Shown piece by piece: positions 9,558 through 17,699 of a stretch of DNA of 64,000 nt. Within the stretch, counting starts at the first letter, position 1. Every line of letters starts with the position of its first letter. The position numbers and the translations under genes were made by a program. Source of the DNA: JACMLD01 sp039919885 (GTDB taxonomy: Bacteria; Bacteroidota; Bacteroidia; Chitinophagales; Chitinophagaceae); contig JBDSEV010000082.1 of the NCBI GenBank assembly GCA_039919885.1, forward strand, positions 1 to 64,000, in the 5' to 3' direction. Under the pieces are notes generated by a model. The model searched no databases. It worked only from the letters and a program-made list of their open reading frames with translations, and was not told the DNA's origin.

Positions 9558-11219
9558 ATGAACATGACGCATTATAAAAAGACGTTTTTGCTTTTTTCGC
9601 TAGGACTGAGTGCTGCAGCCATTGGGTTTTCTCAGGACAGCACCGGTAAAAAACGCACAATTGATATCACCTCCTCTTTTAAGCCCGTTTTGCGCGAAGC
9701 GGTTAAAATTAATTTTAATGCAGCCTCGCCCGTCGCAGATTCATCAAAACCAAAATTAACCTATACCATTCCGCAGCAAAACCTGTTGCTTGGATACCTG
9801 CCCGCACCGCTAAAACCCGTTGCGCTCCAGATAGATACGGCCAATACCTGGAAGTACAGCAACTATATTAAAGTGGGCGCAGGCAATTTTCATATCCCCT
9901 ATGCACAGGCTGGTTTCAGTTTTGGCGATGGCAAGAATTCTTTTTTCAATGTATTTGCGAAAGGCTATACGTCAAAAGGAAAAATGGATTTTCAAAAAAA
10001 TAATTACACCGCAGTTTCCGCGGCCGGTACTGTGAGAACCGCGGCCAACCTGGAATGGAACGGTGGTATTGGTTTTAAAAGTGAGGATTATTTTTTATAC
10101 GGTTTCCAGCCGTCCACGCTGCCCTTTGCCAAAGATTTTTTGCGCCAGCGTTTCCAAACCTACGGTGCAAAAATTAGCCTGCGCAATATGCAGCCCACTG
10201 AATATGGTTTAACGTACAATCCAAACCTGAAATTTGATGTATTTAGTGGCAATAACTTTAGTGGTAAAGCAACCGAAACAAATACCTTGCTCAACCTGCC
10301 ACTAACGAAAACTTTTGAAGATTTCGATTTTAACCTCGGTATTACTGCTGACTTAACCAACTATAAAACACCGGCCAAAAACACCATTCAAAATAACCTG
10401 TTTTATATAGCACCGGCCGTGCAATTTAAAAATGACAATTTCTATTTATCTGCAGGAGTGAGCCCTGCCTGGGATAACAAACGTTTTCACCTGCTGCCAA
10501 ATATTATGGCCGATATCTTTAACACGGATAAAAGTTTTACGTTTCAGGTCGGCTGGATCGGTTACTATGAAAAAGGGTCTTATCAGCGTTACGCAGCCAT
10601 CAATCCATGGTTGGCGCAACCCACCGCGTTGTACAACACAAGAATACAGGAACTGTATGCAGGTATAAAAGGGTCGTTGTTGGATCATATTAGTTACAGC
10701 GCCAAAGTTGGGGCAGTTCAGTACCGGGATATGCCGCTGTTTGTAAACGACAGCGTTGATGGGAAAACTTTTGATATCGTCAATTCATCTTCCGTTCAGG
10801 CGCTTAAAATGCACGGAGAGATAGGCTGGACGCAGGGCGAAGATCTAAGCTGGAACAATACTATTACGATCACAAATTACAGAAAGGTAGAAGGACAACA
10901 GGCGCCATGGGGGCTTACACCGCTAGAAATTTCCAGTTCGTTGCGCTGGCAGCTTTTTAAAGACTTTTTCTTAAAAGGAGACCTCTACGGCTACCGGGCC
11001 GCACCTTACCGCGGCAGGGTGGGTTCAAGCTTCAAGGATTTTACCGGACAGTCGGGCGCAGATGTAAGTGCCGGGGTGGAGTTTAAAGTAACCAGGGCGC
11101 TCAACCTATGGTTACAGATGAACAATGTTTTTAATAATAAATACGAACGCTGGCACCAGTACCCGGTCTATGGGTTTAATATCCTGGGGGGCATTGTTTT
11201 CTCTTTTGACACTAAATAA
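9558..11219 (+). CDS. Plug-less outer-membrane beta-barrel protein
   Basis: A 553-residue protein with a signal peptide (cleavage near GFSQD) and a barrel made of alternating aromatic strands. It ends in IVFSFDTK, and the segment LNLWLQMNNVFNNKYERW resembles the last strands of TonB-dependent receptors. No TonB box or plug domain is visible before the barrel; the N-terminal 80 residues are a short Pro-rich linker. TTG codons 6 and 12 bases upstream are in frame, and ATG 9558 or 9564 fits the signal peptide best. It probably acts with the upstream TPR protein as an outer-membrane assembly or transport unit. The substrate is unknown. Confidence 0.78.
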   Translation: MNMTHYKKTFLLFSLGLSAAAIGFSQDSTGKKRTIDITSSFKPVLREAVKINFNAASPVADSSKPKLTYTIPQQNLLLGYLPAPLKPVALQIDTANTWKYSNYIKVGAGNFHIPYAQAGFSFGDGKNSFFNVFAKGYTSKGKMDFQKNNYTAVSAAGTVRTAANLEWNGGIGFKSEDYFLYGFQPSTLPFAKDFLRQRFQTYGAKISLRNMQPTEYGLTYNPNLKFDVFSGNNFSGKATETNTLLNLPLTKTFEDFDFNLGITADLTNYKTPAKNTIQNNLFYIAPAVQFKNDNFYLSAGVSPAWDNKRFHLLPNIMADIFNTDKSFTFQVGWIGYYEKGSYQRYAAINPWLAQPTALYNTRIQELYAGIKGSLLDHISYSAKVGAVQYRDMPLFVNDSVDGKTFDIVNSSSVQALKMHGEIGWTQGEDLSWNNTITITNYRKVEGQQAPWGLTPLEISSSLRWQLFKDFFLKGDLYGYRAAPYRGRVGSSFKDFTGQSGADVSAGVEFKVTRALNLWLQMNNVFNNKYERWHQYPVYGFNILGGIVFSFDTK

Positions 11220-11220
11220 T

Positions 11221-11296
11221 TCAAAAGTCAACATTCAAAAGTAAAAACGTTTGCGCCGTTGGGTAGATGATTTGGCAACTTGTCTTTTTACTTTTG
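11221..11296. repeat. Long-loop inverted repeat between barrel gene and trmH-type gene
   Basis: CAAAAGTAAAAA (11236-11247) is exactly inverted as TTTTTACTTTTG (11285-11296), with a 37-base loop. The flanks AAAAGTCAA and TTGACTTTT extend it imperfectly. It could be a terminator or a remnant of a small intergenic repeat. Confidence 0.5.
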
Positions 11297-11328
11297 ACTT
11301 TTTTCATTCCAAGCCTATCCAAGCAGCT

Positions 11329-11336
11329 TATCTTTG
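11329..11336 (+). promoter_or_regulatory. -7 element (TATCTTTG) for the SpoU methyltransferase gene
   Basis: Exact TAnnTTTG, ending 4 bases before the ATG at 11341, so the transcript would be leaderless or nearly so. No -33 TTG at normal spacing. Confidence 0.5.
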
Positions 11337-11340
11337 CAGC

Positions 11341-11877
11341 ATGCGCAAACTCAGTATGGACGAGCTGAACCGTAAGTCGGTGCAGGAGTTTAAAGAATCA
11401 GAAAAAATACCCGTCATTGCGGTGCTGGAAAACGTTCGCAGCGCCTATAACGTCGGTAGTGTTTTTAGAACGGCAGATGCATTTTTGCTGGAAGCAGTTT
11501 ATACCACCGGTTATACCGCGTATCCTCCCCACAAAGAGATTTCTAAAACGGCATTGGGTGCCGACGAATCGGTCAATTCCAAACATTTTAAGGATGCTGC
11601 AGATGCCATTGCCCATTTGAAGGGCGCGGGCTACCGGGTGCTTGCCATTGAACAGGCAGAAAACAGCCACCAGTTGCAGCGGTTTACGCGCGCAGCAGGT
11701 GAGAAACTCGCCTTTATTTTTGGAAATGAGGTTAGCGGCGTGGAGCAGGCAACTATTTTGCTTTGCGATGGTTGTATTGAGATACCGCAGCTGGGCATGA
11801 AACATTCCCTGAATATATCGGTGGCCGCAGGTATTGTGCTATGGGAGATGGCCAAAACACGGTTAGCTGAGCAGTAG
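11341..11877 (+). CDS. SpoU/TrmH family RNA 2'-O-methyltransferase
   Basis: A 178-residue SPOUT-fold enzyme that methylates ribose 2'-OH in tRNA or rRNA using S-adenosylmethionine. All three SpoU motifs are visible: motif 1 ENVRSAYNVGSVFRTADAF, motif 2 FIFGNEVSGV, and motif 3 with IPQLGMKHSLNISVAAGI. It lacks the N-terminal substrate-binding extension of RlmB. The specific nucleotide target cannot be assigned. An in-frame TTG at 11251 would add 30 residues of non-homologous sequence, so the ATG at 11341, just after a -7 element, is preferred. Confidence 0.9.
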   Translation: MRKLSMDELNRKSVQEFKESEKIPVIAVLENVRSAYNVGSVFRTADAFLLEAVYTTGYTAYPPHKEISKTALGADESVNSKHFKDAADAIAHLKGAGYRVLAIEQAENSHQLQRFTRAAGEKLAFIFGNEVSGVEQATILLCDGCIEIPQLGMKHSLNISVAAGIVLWEMAKTRLAEQ

Positions 11878-11960
11878 AATTGGATCGCCTTTTACATATC
11901 ATTAAATGCCGTTGGCGGTGGTTTTACCATCAATTCAATCTTTAATTTTAAATAACGTCC

Positions 11961-12896
11961 GTGTCTACAATAAAAAATTATTTGAGCCTTGTAAAATTCT
12001 CCCACACCATTTTCGCCATGCCTTTTGCGCTTATTGGGTTCTCGCTGGGTATGCTGCACACCAGCTTCATTATTTTCAACAAACAGATTACTCCCGCGGT
12101 AGGCGTTCACGGATCTGACGCGTTGCAGCCTTTGACACCCGGTCAGCTGGGTATCAAATTTCTCCTTGTAATTGCGTGTATGGTTTTTGCGCGGAGTGCC
12201 GCCATGGCGTTTAACCGGTATTTAGACAGGAGCTTTGATGCAAAAAACCCGCGTACTGCTATTAGAGAGATACCCAGAGGCATTATTTCGGCCAGCAGTG
12301 CCATTCGCTTTGTTATTATAAACTGTATTGCTTTTGTGCTGTGTACCTGGTTTATCAATCGCCTGTGTTTCTTTCTATCGCCTGTTGCATTGCTGGTGGT
12401 ATTGGGGTACAGTTTCACAAAAAGGTTTACAGCGCTGTGCCACATTATTCTGGGTTTGGGTTTGTCGCTTGCTCCCATCGGGGCGTACCTGGCTGTTACA
12501 GGGCAGTTTGCGGTATTGCCCGTGCTGTTTTCTTTCGCGGTTGTTTTTTGGGTGAGCGGGTTCGATATTATTTATGCATTGCAGGATATTGATTTTGATA
12601 AATCTCAGCGGTTGTATTCAATACCGGCTGCGCTGGGCAAAGAAAAGGCGCTGCGCGTTTCTGAGTCGCTGCATTTGTTAAGTGCAGCCTGTGTAATTTT
12701 TGCGGGTGTATTCGGGGGTTTTCATTGGTCGTACTGGGCGGGTGTAACCGTTTTTGTAGGGATGCTTATTTATCAACACTCGATTGTGAAACCGAATGAT
12801 CTCACAAAAGTCAATATTGCATTTATGACTGCCAATGGCATCGCAAGCGTTGTGTTTGCAATTTTTGTAATTGCAGATTTGTTTTTTCATTCATAA
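11961..12896 (+). CDS. UbiA-family prenyltransferase (MqnP/UbiA type)
   Basis: A 311-residue integral membrane enzyme that transfers a polyprenyl chain to an aromatic ring in quinone synthesis. Both Asp-rich motifs are present: NRYLDRSFD after the first loop and YALQDIDFD in the second half, along with about eight hydrophobic helices. Sequence around the first motif (KNPRTAIREIPRG) fits the 4-hydroxybenzoate-prenyltransferase/MqnP branch rather than MenA. It starts with GTG at 11961. Only 10 bases separate it from the following SnoaL-like gene. Because Bacteroidota normally make menaquinone, MqnP is a plausible role, but this is inference. Confidence 0.85.
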   Translation: MSTIKNYLSLVKFSHTIFAMPFALIGFSLGMLHTSFIIFNKQITPAVGVHGSDALQPLTPGQLGIKFLLVIACMVFARSAAMAFNRYLDRSFDAKNPRTAIREIPRGIISASSAIRFVIINCIAFVLCTWFINRLCFFLSPVALLVVLGYSFTKRFTALCHIILGLGLSLAPIGAYLAVTGQFAVLPVLFSFAVVFWVSGFDIIYALQDIDFDKSQRLYSIPAALGKEKALRVSESLHLLSAACVIFAGVFGGFHWSYWAGVTVFVGMLIYQHSIVKPNDLTKVNIAFMTANGIASVVFAIFVIADLFFHS

Positions 12897-12906
12897 TATA
12901 TAGCAG

Positions 12907-13326
12907 ATGAGCAATACAAATGCCGGTTTGGTAGACAAGTTTTTTGCTGCGTATGGCAGTCATGATTTTGCGGCCATACGGAAAGTGATGCAGGAAGATG
13001 TGCTATGGGTATTTCTGGGCCAGCATCCAATAGCAGGGGTTAAAAACGGTATTGAGGAAGTGGTGGCTTTTTTTGATAACATGGGTGCTGTTATGGGGTC
13101 GTCGGCCGTGAAAGTAGAAAAGTTAGTGAGCGGCAGCAATGAGAATTATTTTTTAGAATGCCAGCACATCACTACCCATCGTGCAGACGGTCACAATGTA
13201 GACCATCATATCTGTGTGTTATGGACTTTTGAAAATAATAAAATTAAGGAGGGGCGCCATTTTTTTGCTGACCCGCATGCTGCCGATCATTTTTTTGCGG
13301 CCATTGCACCCATTGCAGCTGAATAG
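12907..13326 (+). CDS. SnoaL-like/NTF2-fold protein
   Basis: A 139-residue single-domain alpha+beta cone protein. The N-terminal helix LVDKFFAAYGSHDFAAIRKVMQEDVLW and the later strand pairs ending VLWTFENNKIKEGRHFF are typical of the SnoaL/NTF2 superfamily, which includes ketosteroid isomerase-like and polyketide cyclase-like proteins as well as many proteins with no known reaction. No signal peptide. It is sandwiched between ubiA (10 bases) and ruvX (15 bases), so it is likely cotranscribed. Function unknown. Confidence 0.75.
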   Translation: MSNTNAGLVDKFFAAYGSHDFAAIRKVMQEDVLWVFLGQHPIAGVKNGIEEVVAFFDNMGAVMGSSAVKVEKLVSGSNENYFLECQHITTHRADGHNVDHHICVLWTFENNKIKEGRHFFADPHAADHFFAAIAPIAAE

Positions 13327-13341
13327 TACAACATATAAATA

Positions 13342-13755
13342 ATGGCAAGAATACTGGCGATAGATTATGGTGTTAAAAGAACAGGGCTGGCAGTGACCGA
13401 TCCGCTGCAGATAATTGCCGGTGCACTGACTACGGTGGAAACGCCTCAACTTTTTAAGTTTCTAAAGGATTATTTCAGCAAAGAGCCGGTAGAACTGATT
13501 ATCATTGGCGACCCGCGGAACCTCGACGACAGCGATACCCACGCAACGCCACATGTACGAAAAGCCATTGAACGGCTTAAAAAAGAATTTCCTGCCATAC
13601 CGGTAGTGGCGGTAGATGAGCGGTACAGCTCTAAAATGGCCAAAGGCGCTATGATTGAGATGGGTATGAAAAAAATGCAACGGCGCGATAAATCGATGGT
13701 AGACAAAATTGCTGCTACTATTATATTGCAGGAATACATGGAACGGAAAAGCTAG
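13342..13755 (+). CDS. ruvX: RuvX/YqgF RNase H-fold nuclease
   Basis: A 137-residue RNase H-like protein, named a putative Holliday junction resolvase and shown in E. coli to take part in 16S rRNA 5' maturation. The first strand AIDYGVKRTGLAVTDP carries the first acidic residue (D8). VVAVDERYSS and SMVDKIAATIILQ supply the other conserved acidic positions. The length is typical. It lies 15 bases after the SnoaL-like gene, and def follows after 203 bases, so the link with def may be positional only. Confidence 0.92.
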   Translation: MARILAIDYGVKRTGLAVTDPLQIIAGALTTVETPQLFKFLKDYFSKEPVELIIIGDPRNLDDSDTHATPHVRKAIERLKKEFPAIPVVAVDERYSSKMAKGAMIEMGMKKMQRRDKSMVDKIAATIILQEYMERKS

Positions 13756-13958
13756 GCCAGCCACCTGCGGATGCAGATTGGAAGTTTTATAAGCATTAAT
13801 TAAACCATCGTGTAAGCCGGATTTCCAGCATCCGCTTAACACTTTTATCCGGGTAGTCCTCCCTTTGCGGCAGTCTTCGCGGCATTGGGGTTCGGGTTGG
13901 TCATTAGATAGTTTTAAGATAATTTAGCAGCTTTATTGAACCAGACAATTACAAGGAA

Positions 13959-14537
13959 ATGATATTACCAATTGTGGCTTATGGCGCCCCCGTGTTGAGG
14001 GCGGTGGCAAAAGACATCAGCGCCGAATACCCGGGTTTGGCAAAGCTGATAGAAGACATGTGGGAAACCATGTATGCCAGCAATGGTGTTGGCCTGGCCG
14101 CGCCCCAGATAAACAAAGACATCCGTTTATTTATGATAGACAGCGAACAGATTTTCGCGAATCAGGACGACGAAGACAGGGGTTTATATCCGGACGACCC
14201 GGGTACCAAACAGCTCTTCATCAATGCGCATATCGTTTCTTTTGATGGCGCGCCCTGGCCGTATAACGAAGGCTGTCTCAGTATTCCAAAAATCCGGGAA
14301 GATGTACAGCGGCCCGCGAAGGTGACCCTGCAATACCTGGATGAAAACTTTGCACCGCATACAAAGACCTTTTCAGGCATAACGGGAAGGATAATTCAGC
14401 ATGAATACGATCATATTGAAGGCAAGCTTTTTATAGATTACCTGAAGCCGCTCAAGCGAAAATTGCTAAAAGGAAAACTGGATGATATTTCAAAAGGGAA
14501 AATTAAGGTGGATTATAAAATGGTTTTTGCGAAATAA
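13959..14537 (+). CDS. def: Peptide deformylase
   Basis: Removes the formyl group from the N-terminal Met of nascent proteins. The 192-residue protein has all three motifs of the metal site: GVGLAAPQ (43-50), EGCLS with the metal ligand C106, and HEYDH with ligands H148 and H152 and catalytic E149. The insert between the first and second motifs (an acidic stretch around DDEDRGLYPDDPG) is as seen in Bacteroidota deformylases. It has its own 203-base upstream gap, which probably contains a promoter. Confidence 0.95.
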   Translation: MILPIVAYGAPVLRAVAKDISAEYPGLAKLIEDMWETMYASNGVGLAAPQINKDIRLFMIDSEQIFANQDDEDRGLYPDDPGTKQLFINAHIVSFDGAPWPYNEGCLSIPKIREDVQRPAKVTLQYLDENFAPHTKTFSGITGRIIQHEYDHIEGKLFIDYLKPLKRKLLKGKLDDISKGKIKVDYKMVFAK

Positions 14538-14620
14538 TTAATTTCCATTTTCCAGTTTCTGTCACTGGTTACAGCAGCTGTTTTTCTTTCAAGTACCCGT
14601 CCCAAAATGAAGATCAATTC

Positions 14621-15565
14621 ATGAAGTTAAGAACCTGCCTGCCATTTATTTGCCCGTTCGTGTTTGGTGTTTACACCCTCTCCGCGCAGCAGGATTCTTC
14701 CGTAAATGTTGGAAAGAAAGTTGTTACGCTGAAAGAAGTGGTTGTTAGAAACAAGTTGAATATACCTGACTTTATCGACCGCGTGAAGAACGACACCAGC
14801 TTTTACAAAGCTTTTAAAAATCTGAAAATACTCGGCTATACGGCACTGAACGATATCCGGATGCGCGACAAGCAAGGAAATGAAATTGCATCGCTGCAAA
14901 GTAAAACAGCCCAGCTGGAAAAAGCCGGCTGCCGTACCACCCGGGTGCTGGAGGAAAAAATAACCGGCGATATTTACGATAAAAATAAAAACTGGAATTA
15001 TTATACCGGCGAATTGTATGCGGGGCTGCTATTTGCAAAGGGAACCGTTTGCGGCGAAAACAATATTGTAAAGGGAAGCGAGCTCAGTATAAAAAATAAA
15101 AAAGGCATCGATAAGCACAAGGAACAATTGAAAATGCTGTTTTTTAATCCGGGTTCCAGAATCCCGGGTATTCCGTTTATCGGGGAAAAAATAGCCATTT
15201 TTGATGATGCAGTTTCGCCCATGTACGACTTTATCATCGACATGGCCGATTACCAGGGACAGCTCTGCTATGTATTTACAATAAAGGCCAGGGCCGGCTT
15301 AACCAACAGCCAGCAGAATGATATCGTTATCAATGAAATGGTCACCTGGTTCAACAACAAAACGCTTGAAATAGTAGCGCGCACCTACGATATCAGCTTT
15401 GATGCAGCCGTTTATGATTTTAACGTGCAGATGGAAGTTCAGATGGAGAAATTTGAGGACCTGCTGGTGCCAAAATTGATTAGGTACAACGGCAACTGGC
15501 ACGCCATTTTTAAAAAACGTGAGCGGGGCATTTTTACCGCAACGCTTTTCGATTTCAACCGGTAG
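14621..15565 (+). CDS. Exported hypothetical protein
   Basis: A 314-residue protein with a signal peptide (MKLRTCLPFICPFVFGVYTLSAQQ) and no membrane segment after it. The mature part starts with VVTLKEVVVRNK, a short strand seen at the start of several Bacteroidota surface proteins, then a mixed alpha/beta region. I recognise no catalytic motif. The central part (tracts like GSRIPGIPFIGEKIAIFDD) suggests a LolA- or outer-membrane-lipoprotein-sorting-like beta half-barrel, but this is only a guess. It stands alone between def and the convergent rluD. Confidence 0.6.
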   Translation: MKLRTCLPFICPFVFGVYTLSAQQDSSVNVGKKVVTLKEVVVRNKLNIPDFIDRVKNDTSFYKAFKNLKILGYTALNDIRMRDKQGNEIASLQSKTAQLEKAGCRTTRVLEEKITGDIYDKNKNWNYYTGELYAGLLFAKGTVCGENNIVKGSELSIKNKKGIDKHKEQLKMLFFNPGSRIPGIPFIGEKIAIFDDAVSPMYDFIIDMADYQGQLCYVFTIKARAGLTNSQQNDIVINEMVTWFNNKTLEIVARTYDISFDAAVYDFNVQMEVQMEKFEDLLVPKLIRYNGNWHAIFKKRERGIFTATLFDFNR

Positions 15566-15644
15566 CCCCGCAATTTATGTGGTACCACATCGGTGACGTA
15601 ATTCGCTCCATCGTTGCACCATGAAAGACGCCATTCATGGTGTG

Positions 15645-16709
15645 CTACGTTGCCAGCATACCTTTTGTTTGCACGTAGCCCCGCCATTTATCAATCACCT
15701 GCTGCATATCATCCGGCAATTCGCTGTTAAATAGCACTTCTTTCCGTGTACCCGGATGTATAAAGCCAAGTGCTTTAGCGTGCAATGCCTGGCGCGCGCA
15801 GATGCTAAAACAATTATCTACAAACTGTTTGTATTTTGCAAACACGGTTCCTTTTACGATGGTATCGCCGCCGTAGGTATCATCATTAAAAAGCGGGTGA
15901 CCGATCGACTGCATGTGTACCCTGATCTGGTGCGTGCGGCCTGTTTCCAACCGGCATTCTACCAGGGTCACATAGCCAAACCGTTCCAGCACGGTGTAAT
16001 GGGTAATGGCCTCTTTGCCATGATCACCTTCGGGGAAGGCGGCAAATAATTTGCGTTGCTTAAGGTTACGGCCAACATGGGCCACAATGGTGCCGGTATC
16101 GGCCGCAACATCTCCCCAAACCAATGCATAATATCTCCGGTATACGGTATGATCAAAGAATTGCTTGGCGAGCGACGACACCGCTTTGTCTGTTTTCGCC
16201 AGGACCATTAACCCAGTGGTGTTTTTGTCGATGCGGTGAACCATGCCGAAGCGTGGTAGGGTATCTGCAGAAATATCCTTGTTTTTTTTTGTAAGGTACC
16301 AGGCTACCCCGTTGATTAATGTACCGGTATAATTGCCGCAGCCTGGATGTACTACCATCCCCGCCGGTTTGTTGATAATCATTAGATCGTCATCTTCAAA
16401 TTCAATATTCAGGGGAATATCTTCCGGAATAATTTCTTCTCCGTGCGCTTCTTTATCGCTGTACACCACAATTTCATCCGCAGGTTTTATCTTGTAGTTG
16501 GGATTTACCTGTTTGGTATTTACCAGCACACGCCCGGCTTCTATTCCTTTTTGAATTTTGTTGCGCGTGGCGTTTTCAATGCGGGCAGTTAAGAATTTAT
16601 CCAGGCGCACAGGTTCCTGGCCTTTGTCAACTTTAATGGAAAGGCGCTCATACAACGCCTCCGGGCCATCCAGTTCAAGTAACTCATCCTGTTCATCTTC
16701 AGTGTGCAT
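15645..16709 (-). CDS. rluD: RluD-type 23S rRNA pseudouridine synthase
   Basis: Converts uridines to pseudouridine in 23S rRNA helix 69 in characterised RluD proteins. The 354-residue protein has an N-terminal acidic tail, an S4 RNA-binding domain (VRLDKFLTARIENATRNKIQ and VLVNTKQVNPNYKI), then the catalytic domain with MVHRIDKNTTGLMVLAK, where Asp of HRID is the nucleophile (D161 from this start). C-terminal GRTHQIRVHMQSIGHP is also typical. I placed the start at ATG 16709, since an in-frame TTG at 16727 overlaps a -7 element. RluA/RluC paralogues are the alternative. Confidence 0.88.
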   Translation of the reverse strand: MHTEDEQDELLELDGPEALYERLSIKVDKGQEPVRLDKFLTARIENATRNKIQKGIEAGRVLVNTKQVNPNYKIKPADEIVVYSDKEAHGEEIIPEDIPLNIEFEDDDLMIINKPAGMVVHPGCGNYTGTLINGVAWYLTKKNKDISADTLPRFGMVHRIDKNTTGLMVLAKTDKAVSSLAKQFFDHTVYRRYYALVWGDVAADTGTIVAHVGRNLKQRKLFAAFPEGDHGKEAITHYTVLERFGYVTLVECRLETGRTHQIRVHMQSIGHPLFNDDTYGGDTIVKGTVFAKYKQFVDNCFSICARQALHAKALGFIHPGTRKEVLFNSELPDDMQQVIDKWRGYVQTKGMLAT

Positions 16710-16724
16710 GTAGGCAGATTTTTG

Positions 16725-16732
16725 CAAATATA
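16725..16732 (-). promoter_or_regulatory. -7 element (TATATTTG) for rluD
   Basis: Exact TAnnTTTG on the minus strand, 15 bases before the ATG at 16709. It overlaps the alternative TTG start, ruling that start out if the element is used. Confidence 0.5.
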
Positions 16733-16956
16733 CTTCATTGGCAACGGCAAAGCGAAGTGGCGTTCCAAGAACAACGGTCGCTGCAAAAGGCTTGTCAGCC
16801 GTTTCAAGGTTGGCGGCATGAGCCGAAGCGCGCAGCAGTTCAAACTAGAAGATCAACTAATTAATAACTACACAAGAATTATTTGCAAAAACGCGGCCCG
16901 GGCAGCATAAGCCGGATAGCTTGCCATTGTCAAAGTGGTGATACGCCTAAACAGCG

Positions 16957-16964
16957 TAAATTTG
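16957..16964 (+). promoter_or_regulatory. -7 element (TAAATTTG) for lipB
   Basis: Exact TAnnTTTG, six bases before the ATG at 16971. It argues against the upstream in-frame GTG at 16935. A TTG lies 27 bases further upstream, wider than the usual spacing. Confidence 0.5.
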
Positions 16965-16970
16965 CAGGTG

Positions 16971-17699
16971 ATGCAGAAGGTATTTTTCAGCGATTTAGGA
17001 CTCACAGATTACAAAACCGCCTGGGACCACCAGGAGGAACTTTTGCGTGCCAATGTGGAGATAAAAACTGCAATGCGACAAGCGTTGGATCCGGACACAC
17101 GCGCACATGAATTTACTGCTGGCGCGGCTACTAAACATTCACTTTTATTTGTGGAACACCCGCCTGTGTACACCCTGGGCAAAAGCGGAAAAATAGAGAA
17201 CGTATTGATAAGCGAACCCGAAAGGCTGCAGCAGGGGATCGCTTTTTTTTATACCAACAGGGGAGGGGACATCACTTTTCACGGGCCTGAGCAGCTCGTT
17301 GGTTACCCGGTGCTCGACCTCGAAAAATTTTATACCGATATCGGCAGATACCTGCGTAATCTTGAAGAGGTAATCATTCTTACAATGGCAACGTATGGAC
17401 TCGCCGGAAAGCGTTCAACCGGCGAAACGGGCGTGTGGCTTGACCCGGGAATACAAGGGAAAGAGCGAAAAATTTGCGCCATCGGTGTGCGCTGCAGCCG
17501 CTGGATAACCATGCATGGTTTCGCCTTCAACGTTAATACTGATCTGAAGTACTTTGATAATATCATACCCTGCGGCATCCACGACAAACAGGTGACTTCG
17601 CTCGCAAAAGAATTAGGAAGAGCGGTTGATTTTACGGAAGTCAAAGAAAAAGTAAAAGCCAATTTCGAGAAAGTATTCGGCGTAATGCTTGTCGGTTAA
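16971..17699 (+). CDS. lipB: Octanoyltransferase LipB
   Basis: Transfers octanoyl groups from acyl carrier protein to lipoyl domains, the first step of endogenous lipoate synthesis. The 242-residue protein carries the family motifs: VEHPPVYTLGK, RGGDITFHGPEQLVGYPVLDL, the lysine of RKICAIG (K167) and the catalytic cysteine in IIPCGI (C201). The chosen ATG follows a -7 element; the GTG start upstream would add 12 non-homologous residues. Its stop overlaps by four bases the end of the convergent exported-protein gene. No lipA is nearby. Confidence 0.93.
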   Translation: MQKVFFSDLGLTDYKTAWDHQEELLRANVEIKTAMRQALDPDTRAHEFTAGAATKHSLLFVEHPPVYTLGKSGKIENVLISEPERLQQGIAFFYTNRGGDITFHGPEQLVGYPVLDLEKFYTDIGRYLRNLEEVIILTMATYGLAGKRSTGETGVWLDPGIQGKERKICAIGVRCSRWITMHGFAFNVNTDLKYFDNIIPCGIHDKQVTSLAKELGRAVDFTEVKEKVKANFEKVFGVMLVG

